Source of the DNA: Burkholderiales bacterium
GTDB taxonomy: Bacteria > Pseudomonadota > Gammaproteobacteria > Burkholderiales > Eutrophovitaceae
Length of the DNA: 58,480 nucleotides
Reading direction: 5' to 3'
Assembly: GCA_028379895.1 (NCBI GenBank)
Contig: JAOEKQ010000009.1
Span: 1 to 58,480 of the forward strand
Made by a program: the position numbers and the translations under genes. Below the pieces are notes generated by a model. The model was given only the letters and a program-made list of their open reading frames with translations, ran no database searches and was not told the DNA's origin. Shown here one piece after another: positions 18,504 through 27,814 of the stretch (positions within the stretch are counted from its first letter, which is position 1; every line of letters starts with the position of its first letter).

Positions 18504-19857
18504 TAGGCTTAGTTGATGGTTTTTCGGGTCCGACGATTACCCGCACAGTTTTATCCATACTCATCCGACGACTAATTGCTTCTCTGATTTGGTCAATTGT
18601 AACGGCTTCAACCCGGCTCGAAAAACTATCAATATAATTTAATGGCAGATCATAAAGATTAATCGTTGAGTAATAGTCGAGTAACTCACCGTTACTATCC
18701 ACATTCAGAGCAAATGCACCAACGAAGTATTTTTTTGCGCGTTCAACCTGCTCGGCATCTGGACCATTCTTAATGAACTCCTTAAGTATATTTAACGTAA
18801 CTTCTAGCGCCTCCCAGGCTTGATCTTTTCTCGTTTGAAAAGCGACGATAAATGCCCCAGGATCTTTGAGCGGACTAAAATAACTTCCTACTCCGTAGGT
18901 CATTCCGCGGCGCTCTCGGAGCTCGTCATAGAGAATTGAGGTCATTCCGCCACCACCAAGGATTTGATTTGCAAGCACCAGTGGTAAATGGTCTGGATCC
19001 CCTCGCTTGAAGCCCACCATACCAATGCGGATATGAGCTTGCGCTGAGTCATGAGGAATAATGAATTCCTCAGCTTTAGTTGTTGCTATGATTTCTAACA
19101 ATTGTTCGCGCTCCTTGACCCCCCTTGGTAGACCGTCCGTTATACTTTTTGCTATCCCCCTTGCCTGATCCACGCTTAAATCACCCACTATAGTAACCAC
19201 AGCATTACTTGCCCTATAAAACCTTTGATGAAAAGCAACAAGATCGTCTCTGGTCAAAGATCCAATTGTCTGCTCTGTGCCAAGACCTGTAGAACGATAC
19301 GGATGCTCTCCAAACAAAGACTCCGACATCAATTTTGCCGCGATCGAGCCGGGGCGAGTATTGCGTTCTCGCAGTGAGATAATGGAGGCTTCTTTTTCTC
19401 TATCTAGTACCTCTGCAGGGAATATTGGATCGGCTAATATTTTAGAAAGAAGTGAAATCGAAGCGGCCAACGGTTCATCATAGGACAAGCTTCTTAACGA
19501 GACTCCTGATCGGTCCAAATCAAAGTTACCGCCCATTTGAGATCCCGTCGCTGCAAGCTGCTCTGCTATCGCAGATTCATCATGATGGCTCGTTCCTTTA
19601 TCAAGCAGCTGCATTGTTAATCGAGCTAATCCTTGTTTGCCTTGGGGGTCAAACGCTGATCCAGCAAAGAAATCTACTGAAATATCCACCATCGGCAATC
19701 CTACGGATTGGATGAAGATTACCTTCACACCAGCATCGGTACGCCATTGCTCCCTCGCTTGTCCGTAAGCAATGGATGAATAGCAAAAAAAGAAAGTAAC
19801 AAAAATTCGAGAAAATAAGCCTATCGAACTCCGCAGGTATTTTGTGTCAGACAACAT
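18496..19857 (-). CDS. M16-family peptidase partner, no zinc motif
   Basis: A 453-residue protein with a signal-like N-terminus (IFVTFFFCYSSIAYGQA) and an M16 fold. Where active M16 peptidases have HxxEH, it reads GLARLTMQLLDKG, so zinc ligands are missing. It does keep the Arg/Tyr pair region RERRGMTYGVGSYFSPLKDP that closes over substrate. This is the pattern of the non-catalytic subunit of a two-gene M16B peptidase; the catalytic partner lies 21 bases upstream in the operon. A periplasmic location is inferred. Substrate unknown. Confidence 0.92.
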   Translation of the reverse strand: MLSDTKYLRSSIGLFSRIFVTFFFCYSSIAYGQAREQWRTDAGVKVIFIQSVGLPMVDISVDFFAGSAFDPQGKQGLARLTMQLLDKGTSHHDESAIAEQLAATGSQMGGNFDLDRSGVSLRSLSYDEPLAASISLLSKILADPIFPAEVLDREKEASIISLRERNTRPGSIAAKLMSESLFGEHPYRSTGLGTEQTIGSLTRDDLVAFHQRFYRASNAVVTIVGDLSVDQARGIAKSITDGLPRGVKEREQLLEIIATTKAEEFIIPHDSAQAHIRIGMVGFKRGDPDHLPLVLANQILGGGGMTSILYDELRERRGMTYGVGSYFSPLKDPGAFIVAFQTRKDQAWEALEVTLNILKEFIKNGPDAEQVERAKKYFVGAFALNVDSNGELLDYYSTINLYDLPLNYIDSFSSRVEAVTIDQIREAISRRMSMDKTVRVIVGPEKPSTKPNG

Positions 19858-19878
19858 GAAATCCTCCCCGAATAATAA

Positions 19879-21249
19879 CTAATTAGAAATCTTTGGTTCA
19901 AGAATCGCTGTCGTAGTATGACTCCCAACCAAATATTTTTTTGCTACTTCTTGTACCTGAAGAGGCGTGATGGCCTTGAGTTTTTCGTTGATAGCGTCAG
20001 GGGCGTCAGGAGCGAATCCTATTGCCCACATACGGCCCATTCGACTGGCTTGGCCGAGAACTGAATCTCCCGAAAATACTTGACCCGCTATTACTTGGGC
20101 TTTGACGCGATTTAACTCTGCATCACTTACCCCGCCTTCAATGAGCTTAAGGACCTCATCATTCCAGCCGGCTTCCAACTCCGTTAAAGTATGGCCCTTG
20201 ACAGGTGAAAATGAGACATAAAATGCTCCTGGACCCCTTCTCAGTCCGTCGTAACTTACACTGACGGAGTGCGCGACTTTTTCCTTGAGCACTAAACGTT
20301 TGTGTAATCGAGCCCCCGAATGACCATCTAAGACGCCGGCTAATAAATATAGCGCATAAGGCTCCAAATCTGCAGCAACATCAGCCAGTTTAGGTGCTGG
20401 GTAAGCAATAATTTGCGACCGCAGCGTAGTATTTGCCTGAACTGTTATTCTGCGACTGCCAAGGCGTGCCGGCTCTTTCTGCGGCTTTCTTACGGGCAAA
20501 AGCTTAGATTCTATGTTTCCAAAATACTTCTGCGCGAGTCGTACCACATTCTCTGGCTCTACATCTCCAACAATAACTAACGCTGCATTATTGGGAACAT
20601 ACCAACGACGGTGCCAATCTGCAGCGTCGTCTATTGTCAGATGCTCAAGATCACTCATCCATCCAACAATAGGAGTTCGATAAGGGTGCGAAACATACAT
20701 TGCGGCAGCTAACTGCTCCATGAGTAAGCCACGAGGATTGTCGTCGACTCTTTGTCGTCTTTCCTCCATAACCACCCGCAGCTCATTATTGAACTCTTTG
20801 TCGCGCAACAACAGGTTTTGCATTCGATCCGCTTCTAATTTCATTGCCAGCTCAAGCTCTGAGCTGTGTAGTTCTTGTAAATATCCTGTGTAATCAGTGG
20901 ATGTAAACGCATTCGATCGACCGCCAGTTGCCGCAATTTTTCTCCCATGCTCTCCAGGCCCAATGTTGTCCGTACCTTGGAACATCATATGTTCAAGTAA
21001 ATGAGCAATACCTGTGCGCCCATTAACCTCATCAATACTTCCCGCACGATACCAGAGCATTATTGCCGCAACAGGTGATCGATGATCAGATTTGACAATG
21101 ATTTCCAGACCGTTGGTGAGCGTATGTTGAAAAATAGACGATTCTGATCTCTCCGCAGCGCAGACAACCCCAGCTGCAGAAAGTAATGATGTGACTAAAC
21201 TCATTACGAGTACGTGTCCTGATAAATAAATTTTCATAGAGCTAATCAC
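19879..21249 (-). CDS. M16-family zinc peptidase, catalytic subunit
   Basis: A 456-residue periplasmic peptidase with signal peptide (GHVLVMSLVTSLLSAAGVVCA). The inverted zinc motif is present as HLLEHMMFQGTDN, and the third ligand Glu lies in ELRVVMEERRQRVDDNPRG. SDYxGYLQELHS and the C-terminal VAHSVSVSYDGLRRGPGAFY are also family-like. It is first in the M16-M16-rsmD-coaD-fdx run. With the zinc-free partner it probably forms a clam-shell heterodimer that cuts small proteins or peptides. Confidence 0.93.
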   Translation of the reverse strand: MISSMKIYLSGHVLVMSLVTSLLSAAGVVCAAERSESSIFQHTLTNGLEIIVKSDHRSPVAAIMLWYRAGSIDEVNGRTGIAHLLEHMMFQGTDNIGPGEHGRKIAATGGRSNAFTSTDYTGYLQELHSSELELAMKLEADRMQNLLLRDKEFNNELRVVMEERRQRVDDNPRGLLMEQLAAAMYVSHPYRTPIVGWMSDLEHLTIDDAADWHRRWYVPNNAALVIVGDVEPENVVRLAQKYFGNIESKLLPVRKPQKEPARLGSRRITVQANTTLRSQIIAYPAPKLADVAADLEPYALYLLAGVLDGHSGARLHKRLVLKEKVAHSVSVSYDGLRRGPGAFYVSFSPVKGHTLTELEAGWNDEVLKLIEGGVSDAELNRVKAQVIAGQVFSGDSVLGQASRMGRMWAIGFAPDAPDAINEKLKAITPLQVQEVAKKYLVGSHTTTAILEPKISN

Positions 21250-21381
21250 CTCACGTTTTGACTAAGTTAAAAAGTAATAGTTGAAATAAATAACGTGCGT
21301 CACTCTCCCAATGAGAGTTTACAATAACGGCTTAGGAGTATCTTTAATAATTCTGATTAACTGAAAGCACAATACAACAGC

Positions 21382-22371
21382 ATGTTTAGTTTTCTAAATT
21401 CCCGTAAAGTTTCAAAAGTCTCGGATAATTCCGCTGAAGTTGCCCAACCTGCGTCAGACGTAGGCGCCCGAAGAAGCTGGGCCTCTAGTTTATCTTTGAC
21501 TCGCTCCAAGCTCGGCAAACAAATTGTGCAGATCTTTTCATCCAACACACTCGTTGATGAGGATTTATTTGAACAGCTTGAAACAGCGCTCTTAACCAGC
21601 GATGTTGGAGTTCAAGCGACGCAGCAACTCATTGAAAAGACAAGAGCTAAAACAAAAAAAAATAAGCTTCAAACAGCTTTAGAGGTAAAGTTAGTTCTCA
21701 AAACTGAGATGTTGGATTTAGTGAACCGTCTTTGTCAGCCCATGGAAGAAAGACCCGGTCGTCCTTATGTCATTTTGATTACAGGCGTTAATGGAGCAGG
21801 AAAAACAACAACTATTGGTAAACTAACGAAACAATTCGTAAAAGCTGAAAAAAGTGTTCTACTTGCCGCCGGAGACACCTTCCGAGCTGCAGCTGAGCAG
21901 CAAATTAAAATTTGGGGTGAACGAAACCAGGTGACTGTCGTATCTCAGGAGCACGGGGACTCCGCTGCAGTCATTTATGACGCAATCCAGTCAGCGAAAT
22001 CCAAAAATATTGATATTGTATTGGCCGATACTGCAGGACGCCTCCCCACCCAAAAACATTTAATGGCCGAATTAGAAAAAGTAAAACGAGTCATGAGTAA
22101 AGCTGTCGATACAGCTCCAAATGAGGTCATGTTAGTGATAGACGCGAATACCGGACAAAATGCAATTGAGCAAGTAAAGTCGTTTGATAAGGCGTTGGGT
22201 CTGGACAGTATCATTCTAACGAAACTCGATGGAACTGCAAAAGGTGGCTGCCTCTTCGGAATCGCTGAATATAAAAGTATTCCAATAAAGTATGTCGGTA
22301 TTGGTGAAGGCATCGAGGACCTGATACCTTTTTCAGCGGAAGATTTCATTGACGCAATATTCGAAGAGTAA
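21382..22371 (+). CDS. ftsY: FtsY, signal recognition particle receptor
   Basis: FtsY (329 aa) is the membrane-associated SRP receptor GTPase. The NG domain is complete: G1 GVNGAGKTTTIGKLTKQF, DTFRAAAEQQ, G3 DTAGRLPTQKHLMAELEKV, G4 TKLDGTAKGG, and GIGEGIEDLIPFSAEDF at the C-terminus. The acidic N-terminal A domain found in E. coli is almost absent (about 50 residues before the N domain), which is common outside enterics. No strong ribosome-binding site precedes the ATG. It is followed by ftsE and ftsX, the classical order. Confidence 0.96.
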   Translation: MFSFLNSRKVSKVSDNSAEVAQPASDVGARRSWASSLSLTRSKLGKQIVQIFSSNTLVDEDLFEQLETALLTSDVGVQATQQLIEKTRAKTKKNKLQTALEVKLVLKTEMLDLVNRLCQPMEERPGRPYVILITGVNGAGKTTTIGKLTKQFVKAEKSVLLAAGDTFRAAAEQQIKIWGERNQVTVVSQEHGDSAAVIYDAIQSAKSKNIDIVLADTAGRLPTQKHLMAELEKVKRVMSKAVDTAPNEVMLVIDANTGQNAIEQVKSFDKALGLDSIILTKLDGTAKGGCLFGIAEYKSIPIKYVGIGEGIEDLIPFSAEDFIDAIFEE

Positions 22372-22395
22372 GCAAAACTATCAACGAAAAAACAC

Positions 22396-23049
22396 ATGAT
22401 ACAAACTGAAAATCTGTCCAAGCGATACCCGGGGGGCCACCAAGCTCTCAGAAATGTATCGATTTCCATCCAAGAAGGGGAAATGGTCTTCCTCACAGGT
22501 CATTCAGGAGCTGGGAAATCAACGTTAATGAAGCTTATAGGTGGAATTGAAAGATCCACTAGCGGTTCGGTGGCTATTAACGGCACTAAACTCTCATCAT
22601 TAAATCGTTCGGCATTACCTTACCTAAGGCGCAACTTTGGATTCGTTTTTCAAGATCATAAACTCCTTATTGACCGCAGCGTTTTTCACAATGTGGCACT
22701 CCCACTATTAATCTCTGGTTTCTCAAAATCAGAAATAACGACAAGGGTCAGAGCCGCATTAGATAAGGTCGGATTATTAGAAAAGGAAGCCCTTAATCCC
22801 CAAACTCTATCTGGCGGAGAGCAGCAACGTTTATGTATAGCACGTGCGGTTGTCAACAAACCAGCAATCTTGCTTGCCGATGAACCAACAGGGAATCTGG
22901 ATCCAGGTTATGCAGCAGATATTGTGGCGATGTTCCGTGCCTTTAACCGCGTAGGCGTGACGGTAGTCATTGCTACCCATGATCCGGCTATGATCCAAGG
23001 GTTAGGCGCTCGGGTCATTGAGCTCAAGCAAGGAGAACTATTAGCATGA
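22396..23049 (+). CDS. ftsE: FtsE, cell-division ABC ATPase
   Basis: FtsE (217 aa) is the cytoplasmic ATPase of the FtsEX complex, which couples the Z ring to activation of periplasmic amidases through EnvC. Walker A is GHSGAGKSTLMK, signature LSGGEQQRLCIARAVVNKP, Walker B ILLADEPTGNLDP, with H-loop ATHDPAM. It overlaps ftsX as ATGA. An envC gene lies elsewhere in this window (39036-40190), so the whole FtsEX-EnvC route is present. Confidence 0.97.
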   Translation: MIQTENLSKRYPGGHQALRNVSISIQEGEMVFLTGHSGAGKSTLMKLIGGIERSTSGSVAINGTKLSSLNRSALPYLRRNFGFVFQDHKLLIDRSVFHNVALPLLISGFSKSEITTRVRAALDKVGLLEKEALNPQTLSGGEQQRLCIARAVVNKPAILLADEPTGNLDPGYAADIVAMFRAFNRVGVTVVIATHDPAMIQGLGARVIELKQGELLA

Positions 23050-23939
23050 ATTGGTTTTATTTAAGGTTTAGCGCTTTCAGCGATAGTGTCGTCAGGCTCC
23101 TCAAACAACCCGTGACTTCAATCCTACACATACTAGGAATGGGTATTGCGTTATCAATCCCTATGGGATGTTATATGCTGCTCGATGGCGCAGATCAATT
23201 TGCCAGAAAACTGAACAATACCAGTCAATTGAATGTATTTTTAGCAGCTGACTCATCAGAGGAAACAATAAAAATTGCTGAAAAGCAACTCACTGAAATA
23301 TTCGACGGTGACATCGCGTTTATTGATCAAGACGAGGGCCTGATAGAATTATCAAAGAACTCAGAATTTAGCGGGCTGGTCAAAAACCTAGACACGAATC
23401 CAATTCCACATCTGTTTGTCCTGACACCAACAAATAGCGACGCCAAAATACTCACTAGCATAGCTCAGACCATAGAGAGCTGGACGTTTGTGGAGGAAGT
23501 ACGTTTCGATGCCCAATGGGCATTAAAACTGGAATCTTTTATCGATTTATCAAAGATTCTCATTATGCTGGTTGTCTTACTGATAGGGCTCGGGTTCGTA
23601 GCAAGTATTTTCACTACGATACAGCTACAAATTACAATCCGAAAGGATGAAATTGAAGTCGCGAGACTTGTGGGGGCAACTGGACGCTTTATACGGCGCC
23701 CCTTCCTTTATTACGGATTTATACAAGGATTGCTCGGCGGCTTATGTGCCGTGATCATTATTTTCATAGGTATTAAATACGGGCTTAATGCGATTCAGCC
23801 GATGCTTGAACCGTTAGGGTTTTATATCCGGAGCCCTAACGGAGTCACTTTGAGTGCTCCCGTGATTTTTAGCGTAAGCCTCAGCCTTCTGGGTGCTTGG
23901 CTATCATCAAGTAATCATCTCAAAAAAATCGATTATTAA
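23046..23939 (+). CDS. ftsX: FtsX, cell-division membrane protein
   Basis: FtsX (297 aa) is the four-segment membrane partner of FtsE. The first segment is SILHILGMGIALSIPMGCYM, followed by a periplasmic domain (LNVFLAADSSEETIKIAEKQ) that in other bacteria binds EnvC, then three more segments. RKDEIEVARLVGATGRFIRRP is the conserved FtsX cytoplasmic block. Normal length for the shorter proteobacterial type. Confidence 0.95.
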   Translation: MNWFYLRFSAFSDSVVRLLKQPVTSILHILGMGIALSIPMGCYMLLDGADQFARKLNNTSQLNVFLAADSSEETIKIAEKQLTEIFDGDIAFIDQDEGLIELSKNSEFSGLVKNLDTNPIPHLFVLTPTNSDAKILTSIAQTIESWTFVEEVRFDAQWALKLESFIDLSKILIMLVVLLIGLGFVASIFTTIQLQITIRKDEIEVARLVGATGRFIRRPFLYYGFIQGLLGGLCAVIIIFIGIKYGLNAIQPMLEPLGFYIRSPNGVTLSAPVIFSVSLSLLGAWLSSSNHLKKIDY

Positions 23940-23976
23940 CAGTTATTTAGTTTACCGCGCAGAACTTTCATGAGGC

Positions 23977-24003
23977 TTGGCACTCATTAACCGAGAGTGC
24001 TAA
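23977..24003 (+). promoter_or_regulatory. CIRCE-like HrcA operator upstream of rpoH
   Basis: TTGGCACTC, nine bases, then GAGTGCTAA. The CIRCE consensus is TTAGCACTC-N9-GAGTGCTAA, so this site differs at one base and has exactly the right spacer. HrcA bound here would block the overlapping promoter. HrcA itself is not in the window. Confidence 0.85.
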
Positions 24004-24006
24004 AAT
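23977..24006 (+). promoter_or_regulatory. Sigma-70-type promoter of rpoH, inside the CIRCE repeat
   Basis: TTGGCA at 23977-23982 resembles a -35 element and TAAAAT at 24001-24006 a -10 element, preceded by TG-C as in extended -10 promoters. The spacer is 18 bases. Both hexamers overlap the two arms of the CIRCE repeat. It lies about 20 bases before the rpoH start, which has GGAG seven bases upstream of its ATG. Confidence 0.65.
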
Positions 24007-24025
24007 ACAGCAACGGAGATAAAAT

Positions 24026-24880
24026 ATGACAAATGCGCTTTCCTCATTATCATTACCACCAATAGCAAGCTTGGATCTATATATCCAGGCGGTTAATCGC
24101 ATCCCCTTATTAACGGCGGAAGAAGAGTCTCGCTTAGCCAAAAAGTTGAAAGAAGAAGATGACCTTGAGGCTGCCAAGCAACTAATTATGTCGCACTTAC
24201 GTTTAGTAGTCTCGATCGCGCGTAGATTTAATGGTTATGGACTGCCCTTTGGAGATTTAATCCAAGAGGGTAACGTAGGGCTTATGAAAGCAGTTAAAAG
24301 ATACGACTACGAAAATGGTGCTCGACTCGTGTCATTCGCCGTTCATTGGATAAGAGCCGAAATTCATGAATTTGTGCTCAAGAATTGGCGCATTGTTAAG
24401 GTTGCGACAACGAAAGCTCAAAGAAAACTTTTCTTCAACTTACGCAGCATGAAGGCGGGTCTAGATTCTCTTAGCAGCGAAGAAATTGCTCGGATCTCTG
24501 AGGAACTAAACGTCAAAGCCACTGATGTCACTGAAATGGAAACACGTCTTTCCGGCTCAGACCTAGCCCTCGATCCACTTTCGGATAGCGAAGAGGATAA
24601 TTACTCGCCAGTGTCGTACTTAAAGAGCGTAAGCTTAGAACCTTCTGAAGTTCTAGAGCAAAAACAAGCAGGCGTGGCACAAAAAGAAGGGCTTGCCTCT
24701 GCCCTTGCAATGCTTGATGATAGAAGTAGGGCAATTATCAAGGCTCGTTGGCTTAATGGTGATAATCAGTCAACGTTACACGAATTAGCTGCTGAATATG
24801 GAGTGTCCGCTGAAAGGGTTCGCCAAATAGAAGTGCAAGCGATAAAAAAAATGAAAACCGCAATAGTGCAAGAGGACTAA
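24026..24880 (+). CDS. rpoH: RNA polymerase sigma-32 (heat-shock sigma factor)
   Basis: RpoH (284 aa) directs transcription of chaperone and protease genes during heat shock. Region 2 has HLRLVVSIARRFNGYGLPFG, DLIQEGNVGLMKAVKRYDY and FAVHWIRAEIHEFVLKNWR; the sigma-32-specific RpoH box is TTKAQRKLFFNLR. Region 4 ends with LHELAAEYGVSAERVRQIEV. It follows ftsX by 86 bases but has its own promoter with a CIRCE-like operator, so transcription is probably under HrcA control in addition to any read-through. Confidence 0.97.
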   Translation: MTNALSSLSLPPIASLDLYIQAVNRIPLLTAEEESRLAKKLKEEDDLEAAKQLIMSHLRLVVSIARRFNGYGLPFGDLIQEGNVGLMKAVKRYDYENGARLVSFAVHWIRAEIHEFVLKNWRIVKVATTKAQRKLFFNLRSMKAGLDSLSSEEIARISEELNVKATDVTEMETRLSGSDLALDPLSDSEEDNYSPVSYLKSVSLEPSEVLEQKQAGVAQKEGLASALAMLDDRSRAIIKARWLNGDNQSTLHELAAEYGVSAERVRQIEVQAIKKMKTAIVQED

Positions 24881-24881
24881 A

Positions 24882-24908
24882 CTTCCCACGGAAGGTTTGT
24901 TTTTATTG
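24882..24908 (+). terminator. Probable terminator after rpoH
   Basis: CTTCC-CAC-GGAAG forms a short hairpin directly after the rpoH stop and is followed by GTTTGTTTTT. The stem is only five base pairs, so strength is uncertain. It lies just before the convergent sco gene. Confidence 0.5.
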
Positions 24909-24917
24909 TTAGGATTG

Positions 24918-25529
24918 TCAATTCGCACCTATTAGCAAACGTACATCACTCAAAAGCTTGTCTGCATCAGATCCGTATGGCACAAAAAGACGCACCTTGC
25001 CGTTTTTATCAAACACATATGTGCCGGCTGAGTGATCTACAGAATAGTTGTCTGGATTAGAGCCTGCCACCTTTTGATAAATAATCTTAAACTCCTTTGC
25101 CACCGCTTCAAGCTCATCCTTAGAACCCCATAACCCTAGGAAGCTTGGATTAAATACCTGCATGTAAGGGCCAAGGCTTTCTATGTTGTCTCGCTCCGGA
25201 TCAACGGTCACGAAGAGTACTTGAACGCTTTTTGCGTCAGTACCCAAGGTGTTCATCAATCCGTTGAGTTCCGTTAGAGTAGTTGGACAGATATCAGGAC
25301 AACGCATAAAACCAAAAAATAAAATAACAACCTTGCCCTCAAAATCACTCAAACTCACTCGCTCTCCATGATGGCTGGTTAACTCAAAGTCCCGAGCAAA
25401 ATCAGCACCACTAATATCAGTGTTAGTAAATCGCTCCTGATTGTTGACGCGATCGTCGCACCCGAACAAAAGAGTGACTACCGCCATGAGAAGTAGAAGC
25501 ATTACAACATTTCGGATGGAACATGACAT
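24918..25529 (-). CDS. SCO1/SenC-family copper chaperone
   Basis: A 203-residue thioredoxin-fold protein that delivers copper to the CuA site of cytochrome oxidase. It begins with a lipoprotein-type signal (MLLLLMAVVTLLFGC, Cys at the lipobox). The copper ligands are visible: CPDIC in FFGFMRCPDICPTTLTEL and the distal His in YSVDHSAGTYVFD. It is last in the SURF1 - SCO-like - cyoE - SCO run, in keeping with an oxidase-assembly role. Confidence 0.95.
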   Translation of the reverse strand: MSCSIRNVVMLLLLMAVVTLLFGCDDRVNNQERFTNTDISGADFARDFELTSHHGERVSLSDFEGKVVILFFGFMRCPDICPTTLTELNGLMNTLGTDAKSVQVLFVTVDPERDNIESLGPYMQVFNPSFLGLWGSKDELEAVAKEFKIIYQKVAGSNPDNYSVDHSAGTYVFDKNGKVRLFVPYGSDADKLLSDVRLLIGAN

Positions 25530-25536
25530 TTAAAAG

Positions 25537-26424
25537 CTAAAGAATCAGGTAATGATCAAACAAAAGCGCCAGAAAAATAAGAGATAAATACAATATTGAA
25601 TACCTAAACGTAGTCTTCGCGATTTCATCCGTATAGGACTGCCAAATACGATAAGAATAAAAAAGAAAAATTAAACCAAGTATGAGTGCTGACATACCAT
25701 ATAACCAATCACTCATACCGACTGCAAATGGAAGCAGTGAGACCACCAGTAAAATTATGGTGTAAAGGAACACATGTAACCGAGTAAACGCAACGCCATG
25801 TGTTACAGGTAACATAGGAACCTCGGCCTTGGCATATTCCTCACGCCGATAAAGGGCAAGCGCCCAAAAGTGTGGTGGCGTCCATGCAAAGATAATCAAA
25901 AATAATAATAGAGATTCATGAGTGACCTCTCCGGTTACTGCCGCCCAACCAAGAATAGGAGGCATTGCTCCCGACGCGCCCCCAATAACGATGTTTTGCG
26001 GAGTCAATGGTTTGAGTACCATCGTGTAAATAACGGCATATCCCACAAAAGTTCCTAAAGTCAACCACATTGTCAAAGGATTGATGAACGCATAAAGCAA
26101 GAACAAACCCAGACCACCAACAACTAAAGACACTGAGACAGTTTCAGTGACGCTGACAGCTCCAGTGGGCAGTGGCCTTCCTCTGGTACGTGCCATTACC
26201 GCGTCTATCTTTTGTTCGATTAAACAATTTACAGCAGCTGCAGCTCCAGCTACCAACCAAATGCCAATTGATCCGTAAATTAAAATATTTGCTGGCGCGA
26301 GAGACGGCTGCGCTAGAAGCATGCCAATAAACGCCGTAAAGACAATCAGCATTACCACCCTAGGTTTTGTAAGCTTCACATAATCTTCAAAACGGGTATA
26401 GAGAGATGCAGTCAATGAACTCAA
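25537..26424 (-). CDS. cyoE: Protohaem IX farnesyltransferase (haem O synthase)
   Basis: CyoE/CtaB (295 aa) farnesylates haem B to haem O, the precursor of haem A. This UbiA-type enzyme has about eight or nine membrane segments, with [20 protein letters not shown] at the start. Its two Asp-rich prenyl-binding regions are N-x3-E-x-x-ID ([20 protein letters not shown]) and the later [27 protein letters not shown] is also typical. It starts 8 bases from sco. ctaA (haem A synthase) is not in the window. Confidence 0.95.
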   Translation of the reverse strand: MSSLTASLYTRFEDYVKLTKPRVVMLIVFTAFIGMLLAQPSLAPANILIYGSIGIWLVAGAAAAVNCLIEQKIDAVMARTRGRPLPTGAVSVTETVSVSLVVGGLGLFLLYAFINPLTMWLTLGTFVGYAVIYTMVLKPLTPQNIVIGGASGAMPPILGWAAVTGEVTHESLLLFLIIFAWTPPHFWALALYRREEYAKAEVPMLPVTHGVAFTRLHVFLYTIILLVVSLLPFAVGMSDWLYGMSALILGLIFLFYSYRIWQSYTDEIAKTTFRYSILYLSLIFLALLFDHYLIL

Positions 26425-26494
26425 GATGATGGGTGAGATGAACTCAAGTAAAAATTTAAGTTTAACATTTAGCCGGCACCAAAGTAGGTTATCA

Positions 26495-27070
26495 CTAGTT
26501 AATTTTTTTCCATGCTTTAGAAATCTTTAATAGCTTCTTGACATCTTTTTTCATAAGCGATGGGTCGATTGTCAAAGGAAAACGCATCATTAAGTTACCA
26601 ATCTGGTCAACCAGATAGATGTGGTCTTCAGCTTCAGTTAAATCGCCAAATGCTTGGAGTGCACGCACGTCTGGAATCGTAATGAATCTAGTCCCGTCAT
26701 ATTCATCAATCAAGTCTCTCTCAAGCCTATTGCCGACACTAAAATGAATTCGCTCTAATCTATCTTTTTCAGCACCCTGCGTGAGTCGAATTTGACGCAT
26801 GAGATACAGCTTCTTGACGCAAGCATCAGCACACTCAGACGAATCAATTGAGACAAAAGACCACAACCCCTTTAAATCAGCGAACGAGAATATATCATCG
26901 TCAATCGAGGGCACCTCCAAATCAGAAAGCGGGACTGGTTCGATCAATTCCCCATTATTCACAAACCCATCAGGCTCCCAGAAATTATAAAGTGCAGTTG
27001 AAGCTATAACAGGCAACAAACAAATCGTAAGAACGATCCAAGGAATCCAAGAATTATTTTTTTTAAGCAT
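26495..27070 (-). CDS. SCO-like cytochrome oxidase assembly protein with CxxxC
   Basis: A 191-residue protein anchored by one N-terminal membrane segment ([20 protein letters not shown]). The periplasmic part contains [20 protein letters not shown], a CxxxC spaced as in SCO proteins, then [20 protein letters not shown] and a C-terminal [13 protein letters not shown] that recalls thioredoxin-fold ends. It is typical of proteins encoded between SURF1 and cyoE in betaproteobacteria. I see no SCO-type distal His clearly. The ATG at 27070 overlaps the SURF1 end; an upstream ATG at 27091 is possible. Confidence 0.8.
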   Translation of the reverse strand: MLKKNNSWIPWIVLTICLLPVIASTALYNFWEPDGFVNNGELIEPVPLSDLEVPSIDDDIFSFADLKGLWSFVSIDSSECADACVKKLYLMRQIRLTQGAEKDRLERIHFSVGNRLERDLIDEYDGTRFITIPDVRALQAFGDLTEAEDHIYLVDQIGNLMMRFPLTIDPSLMKKDVKKLLKISKAWKKIN

Positions 27071-27767
27071 CGCGTTGTTTGATAAAACCATAGTATATGT
27101 AAAAGAATATAATTAAGAGGCTAAAAAGCATCCACTGTCCTGCATAAGATAAGTGAGTATTTATCCCAAAGCTGGGCTTGGACCAAAGCTGTTCAAATTT
27201 GGTCGTCACACCATCTATTAAAGTTCCTTGAACAACATAGTCAAGAACGGCAATAGAATGCATCGACCGATACCGTGCCAGATCGAGATTCTGCCAAATG
27301 TCTCCCTCTATAGTGACATCAGATAACTCCAACGCACCTAAGCCAGGCTTTACTGCAGTTCCGGTTACAAAAACAGGACTACGCGGGACCTCTATGTCTG
27401 GCAACTGACCTAATTTTCTGCCGCGAGGGATCCATCCTAGATTGACAAGAATAACGACATCAGATTCGTTAATTGATAACGGCACCAATACTTCGTATCC
27501 AGCCTGTCCTCTACGAATACGATTATCAAGTATCATTTTATATGATGCATCAAGTATCCCATACGCCTCTACCCTCTGGAACTCTAATTCCATAAAAGGA
27601 TCAAACTGTTTGTTTAAATTTAAAGGTTCTTTAGTTTGCATCACGACAAATCTAGACTCTATTTTCTGCTTATGGTCAGCTCTCTTAAATTGCCAATACG
27701 CAGCAGACAAAGTTAATCCGAGACCCAACACAGCAATAATGGTGATTGTCCAGCTCGGATGCTTCAT
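27063..27767 (-). CDS. SURF1-family oxidase assembly protein
   Basis: A 234-residue protein with the SURF1 layout: one membrane segment at the start (WTITIIAVLGLGLTLSAAYW followed by QFKRADHKQK), a periplasmic domain and one at the end (GQWMLFSLLIIFFYIYYGF). GQAGYEVLVPL and VNLGWIPRGR are the family's conserved blocks. SURF1 helps insert haem A into cytochrome c oxidase. It is divergently arranged with the DUF2909 gene across 47 bases. Confidence 0.92.
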   Translation of the reverse strand: MKHPSWTITIIAVLGLGLTLSAAYWQFKRADHKQKIESRFVVMQTKEPLNLNKQFDPFMELEFQRVEAYGILDASYKMILDNRIRRGQAGYEVLVPLSINESDVVILVNLGWIPRGRKLGQLPDIEVPRSPVFVTGTAVKPGLGALELSDVTIEGDIWQNLDLARYRSMHSIAVLDYVVQGTLIDGVTTKFEQLWSKPSFGINTHLSYAGQWMLFSLLIIFFYIYYGFIKQRDA

Positions 27768-27814
27768 ACTATACGGTATACATTTATCAAATCAGACATT
27801 AAAGGTCGATTAAC

